A stretch of DNA of 14,846 nucleotides from the NCBI GenBank assembly GCA_900754515.1, contig CAAEDD010000008.1, forward strand, positions 1 to 14,846. Direction: 5' to 3'. Positions within the stretch are counted from its first letter, which is position 1. Each line of letters starts with the position of its first letter. The notes below the pieces were generated by a model. It ran no database searches and had not been told where the DNA came from. It was given only the letters and a program-made list of their open reading frames with translations. The DNA comes from an uncultured Oscillospiraceae bacterium. GTDB taxonomy: Bacteria > Bacillota > Clostridia > Oscillospirales > Oscillospiraceae. Positions 1-7,338 of the stretch are shown piece after piece. The position numbers were made by a program, and so were the translations under genes.

Positions 1-8
1 ATTTGAAT

Positions 9-37
9 TTCACATACAAGCATTGTTGTGCTATAAA
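9..37 (+). promoter_or_regulatory. Predicted sigma-A promoter of the marR-ABC operon
   Basis: A -35 element TTCACA (9-14) and a -10 element TATAAA (32-37) are separated by exactly 17 nt. They lie about 70 nt upstream of the MarR-family start codon, and transcription would begin near position 44. Nothing else in the short upstream stretch competes as a promoter. Promoter function is inferred from sequence match only. Confidence 0.55.
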
Positions 38-39
38 AA

Positions 40-53
40 GTAAGGTACCTAAC
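40..53. promoter_or_regulatory. Candidate MarR operator overlapping the start of transcription
   Basis: GTAAGGTACCTAAC is a 14-nt inverted repeat with a perfect AGGTACCT core and one mismatched pair in the arms. It begins 3 nt after the -10 box, so a bound dimer would block initiation. MarR-family dimers usually bind short palindromes of this kind in their own promoters, which makes autoregulation by the adjacent gene likely. This is inference; the arms are short. Confidence 0.4.
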
Positions 54-105
54 AAATTTCCCCGGCTGGTACAGGGGGAGCCGACCACAAAGGAGGTATC
101 TGTTT

Positions 106-573
106 ATGACATTGAACCGGAGGCGTCTAATACAGGACGGACGGCAGATAAACATACAGCTGGATCAACTGGCCAATCGCTCTCTGGCTGAGGCGGACAT
201 CACCGGAGTCCAGGCGCTGACCCTTCTCTATATTTTGCAAAACGCAGAAGCCGGTGTCTCGGTGACATCGCTGCACCTGGCCAGCGGTCATTCCAAGGCC
301 ACCGTCTCCCGGCTGGTAAAGCGGCTTTGGGATAAGGGTTATGTGTCTCTGGAAACCAGCATGGAAGACGGACGGCAAAAGCTGTTGTCCGGCACAGCCA
401 AAGGCTTGCAGCTCCAGCACTTTCTGGAGCGCTCGATATCCAAGTCCGAAGAGATACTGTATCGGGATTTTTCTCCCGGAGAGCTGGAAAATCTGAATAG
501 GCTTCAAAAGAAAATGCTTAAGAATTTGTCCGCGGCTCCGGAATCTTTCCAAAAGGAGGAAACAGCAAGATGA
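106..573 (+). CDS. MarR-family transcriptional regulator
   Basis: A 155-residue protein of typical MarR size that probably represses its own operon with the two downstream ABC exporter genes. Residues about 33-60 form the first helices, 62-80 (HSKATVSRLVKRLWDKGYV) the recognition helix region, and 81-100 the winged hairpin with the family's Asp-x-Arg (D88, R90). The ends supply the helical dimer interface. The ATG at 106 follows a strong AGGAGGT (91-97) with 8-nt spacing, which decides the start. Its stop overlaps the next start as ATGA (570-573), so the two genes are translationally coupled. MarR next to LmrCD/BmrCD-like exporters is a common Firmicutes arrangement in which a bound toxic ligand relieves repression; the ligand here is unknown. 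Confidence 0.88.
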   Translation: MTLNRRRLIQDGRQINIQLDQLANRSLAEADITGVQALTLLYILQNAEAGVSVTSLHLASGHSKATVSRLVKRLWDKGYVSLETSMEDGRQKLLSGTAKGLQLQHFLERSISKSEEILYRDFSPGELENLNRLQKKMLKNLSAAPESFQKEETAR

Positions 574-2309
574 AACTAATATTGAAGCAGCTGGGCAGCT
601 ACCGCAGAGATGCCTGGCTGTGTATCGGCTTAACGGCTATGGAAGTGCTTATGGAGATTCTCATGCCCTTTATAACGGCCATAATCATTGACCGCGGTCT
701 GGATGCTGCCAATCTCCCGGTGGTGTACCGTTACGGTGCGCTGATGGTAGCCATGGCTCTTCTGAGTCTGGTGTTCGGCGCCTCGGCAGGAAAATTTGCC
801 GCCAGTGCTTCTTCAGGCTTTGCGGCCAATCTTCGGGAAGCCATATACTCCAGCATCCAGACTTTTTCCTTTTCCAACATTGATAAATTCAGTGTGCCCG
901 GCCTGGTCACCCGTATGACTACGGATATAACCAATGTACAGAACGCCTTCATGATGATTATCCGCGTGGCGGTACGCTCGCCGCTTATGCTTATATTCAG
1001 CTATGCCATGTGCCTTTTCATCAGCCCGCGTATGAGTCTGATGTTTCTTATTGCCGTAGTTTTTCTGGTCGTTGTTCTCGGCAGCATTATGGCTGTGACA
1101 TTAAAGATATTTAACCAGGTATTCCACAAATACGATGATCTGAACGCCAGCGTTCAGGAAAACATATCCGGCATCCGTGTAGTAAAGGCTTTCGTCCGGG
1201 AAAAGTATGAGACGGAAAAATTTGCCAACGCCTCGGCCACACTGCGGAAAATGTTTATAAAGGCCGAGGGTCTGCTGGCCTTCAATAATCCGGCCATGAT
1301 GCTAGCGGTATACTTCTGTATTATCTGCGCTTCCTGGCTTGGAGCCCAGTTCATTGTAGCCGGAGAAATGAGCACCGGCGATCTCACCAGTCTTTTCAGC
1401 TACATCATGTCCCTGTTGATGGGTCTCATGATGTTGTCCATGGTGGTAGTTATGATCTCCATGTCCATGGCCAGCATACGCCGTATCGGTGAGGTTCTCA
1501 ACGAAACTCCCGACCTGTCTTCCCCGGAGCAGCCGGTGGAAGAAGTGGCCGACGGCTCCATTGATTTTGACCATGTCAGTTTTTCCTACAAGGCTGGCAG
1601 CGGTAAAAATGCGCTGTCGGACATTGACCTGCATATAAAGGCCGGGGAGACCATCGGCGTTATCGGCAGCACCGGCTGCGGCAAGAGCAGTCTGGTGAAC
1701 CTTATCTGCCGCCTGTACGATGCCACCGAAGGCACGGTGCGGGTAGGCGGAGTGGACGTCCGCCGCTATGATATGGAAGTCTTGCGTAACCAGGTTTCCG
1801 TGGTGCTCCAGAAGAACACCCTGTTTTCCGGCACCATACTGGAAAACCTGCGCTGGGGCGATCCCGAAGCTACTGTAGAGGAGTGCATTCAGGCCTGCAA
1901 GGCTGCCTGTGCCGACGAGTTCATAGACCGGTTGCCGGAGGGCTACAACACCCGCATAGAGCGTGGCGGCGCAAACGTGTCCGGCGGCCAGAAGCAGAGG
2001 CTGTGCATAGCAAGAGCCCTGCTCAAGCATCCCAAAGTCCTCATTCTGGACGACTCCACCTCTGCCGTGGACACCGCCACCGACGCCAGGATACAGCAGG
2101 CCTTTGCCCGGCAGATACCCGGCACCACTAAAATAATCATTGCCCAGCGCATATCCAGCGTGGAGCATGCCGACAGAATACTGGTTCTGGAAAACGGTCG
2201 GATAAACGGCTTTGATACCCACGAAAAGCTGCTGGAAACCAACGAAATTTACCGGGACATCTATGAGTCCCAGGTCAACGGCGGCGGCGACTTTGACCAG
2301 AGCGCGTGA
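570..2309 (+). CDS. ABC exporter half-transporter with degenerate ATP site (LmrC/BmrC/TM287-like)
   Basis: A 579-residue fusion of a six-helix membrane domain (about residues 12-310) and a nucleotide-binding domain (about 330-570). Visible motifs are Walker A GSTGCGKSS (366-374), Q-loop Q414, signature VSGGQ (470-474) and Walker B LILDD (491-495). Position 495, usually the catalytic Glu, is Asp, and the switch His is Gln (Q526, in IAQR). These two changes mark the degenerate-site subunit of heterodimeric exporters such as TM287/288, LmrCD and BmrCD. Its own signature motif is canonical and would complete the active site of the partner encoded next. It overlaps the MarR gene by 4 nt (ATGA), and its stop overlaps a GTG codon in the partner's frame. 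Expected to sit in the cytoplasmic membrane and export drugs, lipids or peptides; the substrate is not predictable. Confidence 0.9.
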   Translation: MKLILKQLGSYRRDAWLCIGLTAMEVLMEILMPFITAIIIDRGLDAANLPVVYRYGALMVAMALLSLVFGASAGKFAASASSGFAANLREAIYSSIQTFSFSNIDKFSVPGLVTRMTTDITNVQNAFMMIIRVAVRSPLMLIFSYAMCLFISPRMSLMFLIAVVFLVVVLGSIMAVTLKIFNQVFHKYDDLNASVQENISGIRVVKAFVREKYETEKFANASATLRKMFIKAEGLLAFNNPAMMLAVYFCIICASWLGAQFIVAGEMSTGDLTSLFSYIMSLLMGLMMLSMVVVMISMSMASIRRIGEVLNETPDLSSPEQPVEEVADGSIDFDHVSFSYKAGSGKNALSDIDLHIKAGETIGVIGSTGCGKSSLVNLICRLYDATEGTVRVGGVDVRRYDMEVLRNQVSVVLQKNTLFSGTILENLRWGDPEATVEECIQACKAACADEFIDRLPEGYNTRIERGGANVSGGQKQRLCIARALLKHPKVLILDDSTSAVDTATDARIQQAFARQIPGTTKIIIAQRISSVEHADRILVLENGRINGFDTHEKLLETNEIYRDIYESQVNGGGDFDQSA

Positions 2310-2323
2310 AAGTAGGTCTTTTC

Positions 2324-4210
2324 ATGAATAAAAAGAAAGCGATTCCCGGTGCGGGCAAGGTGCTGAGCCGGGTCATGAGATATATGCTCCATTATTATTG
2401 GCCTCTGTTTATATTGGTGGTAGGCTGTATATTACTTTCTGCCGTTGCCACCGTGGTGGCAGCCACCTTCCCCCAGACCCTTGTGGATGATTACATTACT
2501 CCCCTGCTGCAAAGCGGCTCCAGGGATTTCAGCGGGCTTAAGGCGGACATAATCCGGTTGGCCTGCCTTATGGCCCTTGGCATAGTTACCGCCTTTGCCT
2601 ACAACCGTATAATGGTAAACGTCAGCCAGGGCACCATGTGCCATCTTCGGGATGACCTGTTCCACCGCATGGAGAAGCTGCCCATTAAATACTTTGACAC
2701 CCATGCGCACGGAGACATCATGTCCGTGTATACCAACGACGTGGATACCCTGCGTCAGCTTTTGAGTCAGAGCATACCCCAGGTCATCAATTCCAGTATT
2801 ACCATGATAGCCACCCTGGTGACCATGCTCCTGCTTAACCCACTGCTCACCTTCATTTCACTGCTCACGGCCCTGGTAATGCTTCTGGTGACCAAAAACT
2901 TTTCCCGCCTGTCCGGTAAATACTATGTTAAGCAGCAGCAGGCTCTTGGTGCCGTAGATGGTTTTATCGAAGAGATGCTGGACGGGCAGAAAGTTGTCAA
3001 AGTCTTCTGCCACGAACAGGCAGCCATGGATGACTTCCATAAGGTAAATGAGGAGCTGCGCCTTAGCACAAACAAGGCAAACCTTTATGCCAATATGCTT
3101 ATGCCCATTAATTCCAATATCGGCTGGCTCAGTTACGCCCTGGTAGCCGTAGTTGGAGCCATGCTGGCCATAAACGGCCTGGCAGGGGTAAGCCTTGGCA
3201 CGGTCATCGCCTTTGTTGGCCTCAACAAAAGCTTCACTCAGCCCATATCTCAGGTCAGCATGCAGGTAAACTTTGTGGTCACTGCCGCAGCCGGAGCCCA
3301 GAGGGTCTTTGACCTGATGGACCAGCAGCCGGAGGAAGACAACGGCTACGTAGAGCTAGTCAGGGCCAGAGAAGATGAGAACGGTCAACTCACAGAGACA
3401 AAGGAGCGCACCAAGCTCTGGGCATGGCGCCATCCTCATAAGGCCGACGGCACCGTCACCTATACGAAGCTGGAGGGCGGCATCGTCCTGGACGATGTGG
3501 ACTTCGGCTATGAGCCCGGAAAGACAGTGCTGCACAACATAAGTCTCTGGGCAAAGCCAGGGCAGAAGATAGCCTTTGTTGGCGCCACCGGTGCGGGCAA
3601 GACCACCATCACCAATCTTATAAACCGCTTCTATGACATAGCCGACGGCAAAATACGCTACGACGGCATCAACATAAATAAGATCAAAAAGTCCGATCTG
3701 CGCCGCTCCCTGGGTATGGTGCTTCAGGACACGCATCTGTTTACCGGCACCGTAATGGACAACATCCGCTACGGCCGGCTGGATGCCACTGATGAAGAGT
3801 GTGTCGCTGCGGCCCGTCTGGCCAATGCCGATGGTTTCATTCGCCGTCTGCCTGATGGCTACAACACCATGCTCACCGGGGACGGGGCAAACCTGAGCCA
3901 AGGGCAGCGGCAGCTGCTGGCTATTGCACGGGCAGCAGTGGCCGACCCTCCGGCCCTGATTCTGGACGAGGCCACCTCCTCAATAGACACCCGTACCGAG
4001 AAGCTGGTACAGGACGGCATGGATGCCCTTATGGCCGGGCGCACTACCTTTGTCATCGCCCACAGGCTGTCCACCGTGCGCAACGCCGACTGCATAATGG
4101 TCATGGAGCAGGGTCGTATTATCGAGCGCGGCACCCACGATCAGCTTATGGAAAAGCAGGGAAAATACTATCAGCTCTACACGGGCCACGCTGCCCCGGC
4201 GGCTTGCTGA
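2324..4210 (+). CDS. ABC exporter half-transporter with consensus ATP site (LmrD/BmrD/TM288-like)
   Basis: A 628-residue membrane domain plus ATPase, partner of the preceding gene. Motifs numbered from the ATG at 2324: Walker A GATGAGKTT (420-428), Q-loop Q468, signature LSQGQ (524-528), Walker B LILDE (545-549) with catalytic E549, and switch H580. The signature is non-canonical (Gln replaces the first Gly) and would pair with the other subunit's D495/Q526 site. The heterodimer is therefore asymmetric, with one consensus and one degenerate site. A GTG in frame at 2306 would extend the protein by 6 residues and overlap the upstream stop. ATG 2324, preceded by AGTAGG (2311-2316) and followed by a lysine-rich cytoplasmic N-terminus, is preferred, but the ribosome site is weak and the choice uncertain. 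A linker of about 50 residues (about 340-390) between the two domains is longer than usual. An intrinsic terminator follows at 4255. Confidence 0.9.
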   Translation: MNKKKAIPGAGKVLSRVMRYMLHYYWPLFILVVGCILLSAVATVVAATFPQTLVDDYITPLLQSGSRDFSGLKADIIRLACLMALGIVTAFAYNRIMVNVSQGTMCHLRDDLFHRMEKLPIKYFDTHAHGDIMSVYTNDVDTLRQLLSQSIPQVINSSITMIATLVTMLLLNPLLTFISLLTALVMLLVTKNFSRLSGKYYVKQQQALGAVDGFIEEMLDGQKVVKVFCHEQAAMDDFHKVNEELRLSTNKANLYANMLMPINSNIGWLSYALVAVVGAMLAINGLAGVSLGTVIAFVGLNKSFTQPISQVSMQVNFVVTAAAGAQRVFDLMDQQPEEDNGYVELVRAREDENGQLTETKERTKLWAWRHPHKADGTVTYTKLEGGIVLDDVDFGYEPGKTVLHNISLWAKPGQKIAFVGATGAGKTTITNLINRFYDIADGKIRYDGININKIKKSDLRRSLGMVLQDTHLFTGTVMDNIRYGRLDATDEECVAAARLANADGFIRRLPDGYNTMLTGDGANLSQGQRQLLAIARAAVADPPALILDEATSSIDTRTEKLVQDGMDALMAGRTTFVIAHRLSTVRNADCIMVMEQGRIIERGTHDQLMEKQGKYYQLYTGHAAPAAC

Positions 4211-4254
4211 ACCGCTGATGTGATCTTTTGCTTTGCTTCCGAAGAATGTGAATT

Positions 4255-4290
4255 GAGCCTGCGGCATTTTGGCCGCAGGCTCTTTCCCTT
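4255..4290 (+). terminator. Intrinsic terminator of the marR-ABC operon
   Basis: GAGCCTGCGGC (4255-4265) pairs perfectly with GCCGCAGGCTC (4272-4282) around a 6-nt loop, giving an 11-bp GC-rich stem followed by TTTCCCTT. It lies 45 nt after the second exporter stop codon. The T-run is short and interrupted. Confidence 0.8.
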
Positions 4291-4355
4291 CTGTACAAGA
4301 CTTCATATGTCTGCTCTTCCCTTGCTGCGGCCCGGGCAGTTTTTTTAACAGTGTC

Positions 4356-4384
4356 TTTTCAAAGCCCGGCTTTGGGAGTATAAT
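4356..4384 (+). promoter_or_regulatory. Predicted promoter of the aminotransferase gene
   Basis: A perfect -10 TATAAT (4379-4384) lies 17 nt after a weak -35 TTTTCA (4356-4361), 33 nt upstream of the start codon. The preceding operon ends at a terminator, so this gene needs its own promoter. The weak -35 fits a regulated promoter. Confidence 0.5.
4360..4374. promoter_or_regulatory. Inverted repeat between the -35 and -10 elements
   Basis: CAAAGCC, one central C, then GGCTTTG: a perfect 7-bp inverted repeat lying almost entirely in the spacer between the two promoter elements. That is a classic operator position. The regulator is unknown. A coincidental GC-rich palindrome cannot be excluded. 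Confidence 0.35.
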
Positions 4385-4417
4385 CCGGTTATAAAATCTG
4401 TCATAGGAGAGATACAC

Positions 4418-5599
4418 ATGATAAACGAAAGTTGCTACAAGCTGGGGGCGGAGCCCTCCGTCATCCGCAGCCTTTTCGCCTATGGTCTTCAGCAAGCGGC
4501 CCTGGTGGGCGCCGACAAGGTCTATGACTATTCCCTGGGAAACCCCAGTATCCCCGCTCCAGCCGCCGTGAACAGCTCCATAACTGACATCATCGGCAGC
4601 ATGGATTCCATCAAGGTACATGGCTACACCACAGCTGCCGGCCTGGAGGATGCCCGTCAGGCTGTGGCGGAGGATCTGGAGCGACGCTTCGGCTTGCCTA
4701 TAAAGGCGGGCGAGCTGTTTTTCACCTGCGGTGCCGCCCCGGCTCTCATATCGGTTATTAAGGCATTGGCCGTTGGAGAGGACAGCGAGATAATGCTGCT
4801 GGCCCCATTCTTCCCGGAGTATGTGCCCTTTGTGGAGCACAACGGCGCAAAGGCCGTTATAGTCCCGCCGGACACAGCCTCCTTTCAGATACCTATGGAG
4901 AAGGTGGAGGCTCTTATCAGCCCCAGGACTCAGGCAATCATAGTCAACTCGCCCAATAACCCTTCCGGTGTTGTTTACAGCCGGGAAAGCCTGGCGGCTC
5001 TGGCCGCTCTGCTGGAGCGCAAGAGCGCAGAGTACGGCCACCCTATCTACATCATTGCAGACGAGCCCTACCGGGAGCTGGTCTATGACGGGGTCCAGGT
5101 GCCTTTCATCCCCTGCATATATAAAAACACCGTCGTGTGCTATTCCTATTCCAAGTCCCTGTCCCTGCCCGGGGAGCGCATAGGCTATGTCTATGTGCCG
5201 GGCTCTGCCCAGGACGCCAAAGAGCTTTATACGGCCATTGCCGGAGCCGCCCGGATAATGGGCCATGTGTGTCCGCCCTCTCTAATGCAGATGGTAATAG
5301 GCCGCTGTGCTTCGGAACGCCCGGACCTGGCTGCCTACGACGAGAACCGCCGCCTGCTTTACGGCAGTCTCAGCGATATGGGCTATGAGTGCGTAAAGCC
5401 CCAGGGCGCATTTTATCTTCTGGTAAAAGCCCCCGGCGGAGATTCCATGGCCTTCTCCGAGAAGGCCAAGCTGCAGCACAACCTGCTGCTGGTTCCCACC
5501 GACGGCTTCGGCTGTCCCGGTTATCTCAGGCTGAGTTACTGCGTCTCCCGTGACATGATTGAGCGCAGCCTTCCCGCTTTCAGAGCCCTGCTTAATTGA
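4418..5599 (+). CDS. Pyridoxal-phosphate aminotransferase, class I/II (fold type I)
   Basis: A 393-residue cytoplasmic enzyme expected to swap amino and keto groups between an amino acid and a 2-oxo acid. The PLP-binding set is complete: Asn181 in NSPNNPSG (177-184), Asp215 and Tyr218 in ADEPY (214-218), the Schiff-base lysine K246 in SYSKSLSLPGERIGY (243-257), and the carboxylate-binding Arg371. The GNPSIP motif (41-46) is the N-terminal substrate loop. The length is normal for aspartate or aromatic aminotransferases. The start follows AGGAGA (4405-4410) with 7-nt spacing. It is flanked by terminators on both sides, so it is probably transcribed alone. Substrate preference cannot be read from the sequence, and no biosynthetic neighbour helps. 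Confidence 0.9.
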   Translation: MINESCYKLGAEPSVIRSLFAYGLQQAALVGADKVYDYSLGNPSIPAPAAVNSSITDIIGSMDSIKVHGYTTAAGLEDARQAVAEDLERRFGLPIKAGELFFTCGAAPALISVIKALAVGEDSEIMLLAPFFPEYVPFVEHNGAKAVIVPPDTASFQIPMEKVEALISPRTQAIIVNSPNNPSGVVYSRESLAALAALLERKSAEYGHPIYIIADEPYRELVYDGVQVPFIPCIYKNTVVCYSYSKSLSLPGERIGYVYVPGSAQDAKELYTAIAGAARIMGHVCPPSLMQMVIGRCASERPDLAAYDENRRLLYGSLSDMGYECVKPQGAFYLLVKAPGGDSMAFSEKAKLQHNLLLVPTDGFGCPGYLRLSYCVSRDMIERSLPAFRALLN

Positions 5600-5632
5600 G
5601 TCCCTCTCAATATTCTCAAGCATTCTTAAGCT

Positions 5633-5672
5633 AAAAGAGTCCCAAGACATTGAACTGTCTGGGGACTCTTTT
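5633..5672. terminator. Bidirectional intrinsic terminator between convergent genes
   Basis: A 17-bp stem with one A·G mismatch (arms 5633-5649 and 5656-5672, loop TTGAAC) has AAAA at its left foot and TTTT at its right foot, so it can stop transcripts from both directions. It sits 33 nt after the aminotransferase stop and 17 nt beyond the minus-strand zinc-ribbon stop. Confidence 0.85.
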
Positions 5673-5689
5673 ATTGTCTTGCGGACCAC

Positions 5690-5935
5690 TCACTCTTTGT
5701 GAGTGTCGCAGAGCCAGGAGAGGACCTTATCCTTATCTACACCAATACCTTCGGAGAGGAATACTGCCAACTCGTTCATATTAAGTATCTTCATATGTTC
5801 AAAGTTGGTGAATCCGTGCTGATTGTCATCGCCAAAATAGCGTCCTTCTATATAACCGCAGTTATAGCACATCTGCAAATTATATTTACGGTGGGAGTCG
5901 GTTGACAGCTCGCTGCCGCAGCGGGGACATTTCAT
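5690..5935 (-). CDS. Small zinc-ribbon protein, function unknown
   Basis: An 81-residue protein whose N-terminus holds two knuckles, CPRC (C3, C6) and CYNC (C23, C26), in the standard CxxC-x16-CxxC spacing of a zinc ribbon. The rest is short and polar, with a hydrophobic C-terminal segment (about 48-76) that may form one or two helices. The start is set by AAGGAGG (5944-5950) 8 nt before the ATG. A longer in-frame start at 5995 lies inside the promoter and has no ribosome site. It is the next gene downstream of the minus-strand acyl-CoA dehydrogenase, 248 nt away, but has its own promoter. No specific family was recognised. A nucleic-acid-binding or structural zinc role is possible, but nothing shows it directly. 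Confidence 0.75.
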   Translation of the reverse strand: MKCPRCGSELSTDSHRKYNLQMCYNCGYIEGRYFGDDNQHGFTNFEHMKILNMNELAVFLSEGIGVDKDKVLSWLCDTHKE

Positions 5936-5943
5936 GGGACAAG

Positions 5944-5950
5944 CCTCCTT
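5944..5950 (-). promoter_or_regulatory. Ribosome binding site that fixes the zinc-ribbon start
   Basis: On the minus strand this reads AAGGAGG, 8 nt upstream of ATG 5935. It supports the 81-residue protein over the 101-residue alternative. Confidence 0.8.
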
Positions 5951-5966
5951 TTTTCTCATTAATTGT

Positions 5967-5995
5967 ATCTTACCCTGTAAGCCCTTATTTTTCAA
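5967..5995 (-). promoter_or_regulatory. Predicted promoter of the zinc-ribbon gene
   Basis: Minus-strand -35 TTGAAA (5990-5995) and -10 TAAGAT (5967-5972) are separated by 17 nt, about 32 nt before the start codon. A second -35-like TTGACA lies just upstream (6012-6017) but has no well-spaced -10. Confidence 0.45.
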
Positions 5996-6020
5996 GAATT
6001 ATTTTCTTTCTGTCAAGCCC

Positions 6021-6061
6021 GGGACATCAGCCTCTCTGCCGGCTGCTCCCGTCTCTGTCCC
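6021..6061. other. Nested inverted repeat upstream of the zinc-ribbon promoter
   Basis: GGGACA (6021-6026) pairs with TGTCCC (6056-6061), and inside it CAGCC (6028-6032) pairs with GGCTG (6041-6045). No T-run follows on either strand, so it does not look like an intrinsic terminator. The 248-nt gap between the zinc-ribbon start and the dehydrogenase stop otherwise holds only a six-base inverted repeat (GACTGC 6098-6103, GCAGTC 6138-6143). No clear terminator for the upstream operon was seen, so readthrough into the zinc-ribbon gene is possible. Confidence 0.25.
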
Positions 6062-6183
6062 GCCCTGTCTGTCTCCTTATTATTTAGCCGGGGAGTGGAC
6101 TGCAAAGGAGCAGCCGCTGAAAACCCCAAACCCCACAGCAGTCACATGAGGCCCATACATATTTTTTCCCGGGTCCGTCCTCC

Positions 6184-7335
6184 TCAATATGTCCCCGGCT
6201 GGGAATGATACAGCTTGCCGGATATGACTATCTGGCATACCTCGGAACTGCCCTCGGCAATAGTGAGCATCTGGCAGTCCCTGAGATTTCGCTCCACCGG
6301 AGAAAAACGGCTGAAGCCCCGGGCGCCGTAAAGTTGTGCCGCCGAGCGGCATACCTCCAGGCACATCTCCGAGGAAAAAAGCTTCAGAGCCGCCACCTCC
6401 ATTGTGGCCCGCTGCTGGTTCTGGAACATGTCGGCCACGGTGTAGAGGGAGTTGCGGGCCATAAATATCTTTTCGTACATCCTGGCCACCTGGAAAGACA
6501 CTCCCTGATAGGAAGCCAGGTTCCGGCCATACCGGCCGCTGGTGCTGGTGTGGCTTATTGTGCTCTCCATTGAGCCCTGGGCCATGCCCACCGCCAAAGC
6601 CGCCATGTCCAACCGTCCCTCGTTAAGCAGTACCTTCATAAGCGGGTAGGCCTCGTTCTCTCTGCCCACCAGGCACTGGGTCGACACTTTGCAGTTATTC
6701 AGCCGTATGGAGCCGGTAGGCGAATTATTCATGCCTGTGAGTGGAACTCTCTTTATATCCTCAATACCCGGAGTACCCGCGTCCACATAGAAAAGGCTCA
6801 CATCCCTGTATCTGCTGGATTGGGCACTCTTTGCCGCAACGATATAGCCGTCGGCAGTTCCGGCGTTGGTTATCCAGCATTTTTCTCCGTTGAGCACCCA
6901 CCCGTCCCCAACATAGCTGGCAGTGGTGTCTATGGCCAGAGCCTCGGAGCCTCCGCTGGCTTCGGATAGGGCAAAGGCAAAGAGCAATTCCCCGCTAAGT
7001 GCCCCAGGCAGCACTCGCTCTTTCAGCTCCCGGCTGCCGTGAAGGGCAATGAGGTTCATGCATTGAATATGCGGGCTGATGCTGAGAGCCATGGATGGCA
7101 GGCCTCTGGCGATTTCCTCCATAATGATTGTGCTTTCAATGCTGCCGTATTTGGCCTCAGGCCTCAGGTGGTAAAAGTTCAGGTCCAGATATCCCTGCTT
7201 TCCCAGCTGTAAAAACAGACTCTTGGGGAAACCCCCGCTCAGTTCAAGGGTCTCCGCCTGGGGAATGATATTATTGTCCACAAAGCTGCGCAGCTCGCTG
7301 CGCAGTTCTTTTTGCCGCTGGCTCAGCTGAAACAC
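6184..7335 (-). CDS. Acyl-CoA dehydrogenase family protein (divergent)
   Basis: A 383-residue FAD enzyme of normal family length that would oxidise an acyl-CoA to a trans-2-enoyl-CoA or run in reverse. Family landmarks are FALSEASGGSEA (121-132, FAD/substrate loop), WITNAG (154-159), the R241 segment opening the C-terminal helical domain, and the catalytic-base position E361 in AEGSSEV. The flavin-contact motif usually seen as HGGNGY is replaced by YGARGF (336-341), and overall it differs clearly from the second dehydrogenase in this window. It starts with GTG, supported by AAAGGAG just upstream, and begins 3 nt after the regulator's stop codon, so the two genes are coupled. It may act on a different chain length or as a partner or modulator of the divergent operon. 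The substrate is unknown. Confidence 0.87.
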   Translation of the reverse strand: MFQLSQRQKELRSELRSFVDNNIIPQAETLELSGGFPKSLFLQLGKQGYLDLNFYHLRPEAKYGSIESTIIMEEIARGLPSMALSISPHIQCMNLIALHGSRELKERVLPGALSGELLFAFALSEASGGSEALAIDTTASYVGDGWVLNGEKCWITNAGTADGYIVAAKSAQSSRYRDVSLFYVDAGTPGIEDIKRVPLTGMNNSPTGSIRLNNCKVSTQCLVGRENEAYPLMKVLLNEGRLDMAALAVGMAQGSMESTISHTSTSGRYGRNLASYQGVSFQVARMYEKIFMARNSLYTVADMFQNQQRATMEVAALKLFSSEMCLEVCRSAAQLYGARGFSRFSPVERNLRDCQMLTIAEGSSEVCQIVISGKLYHSQPGTY

Positions 7336-7338
7336 GGT

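Noticed and set aside
3..191. 62-codon open frame overlapping the start of the MarR gene
   Set aside because: It has no ribosome site, runs through the promoter and operator, and overlaps the MarR gene in another frame.
1302..2222. Long minus-strand open frame of 306 codons opposite the first exporter gene
   Set aside because: It lies wholly antisense to a gene with complete ABC motifs and has no recognisable domain or ribosome site of its own; it reflects codon bias on the other strand.
4324..4347. GC-rich palindrome followed by seven T upstream of the aminotransferase, resembling a terminator or attenuator
   Set aside because: The stem is only about 4 bp if a loop is allowed, it lies upstream of the predicted promoter, and the true operon terminator is already at 4255-4290.
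3980..5266. Minus-strand open frame of 428 codons across the exporter end, a terminator and the aminotransferase
   Set aside because: It runs through an intrinsic terminator and a promoter, and both flanking plus-strand genes have complete catalytic motifs.
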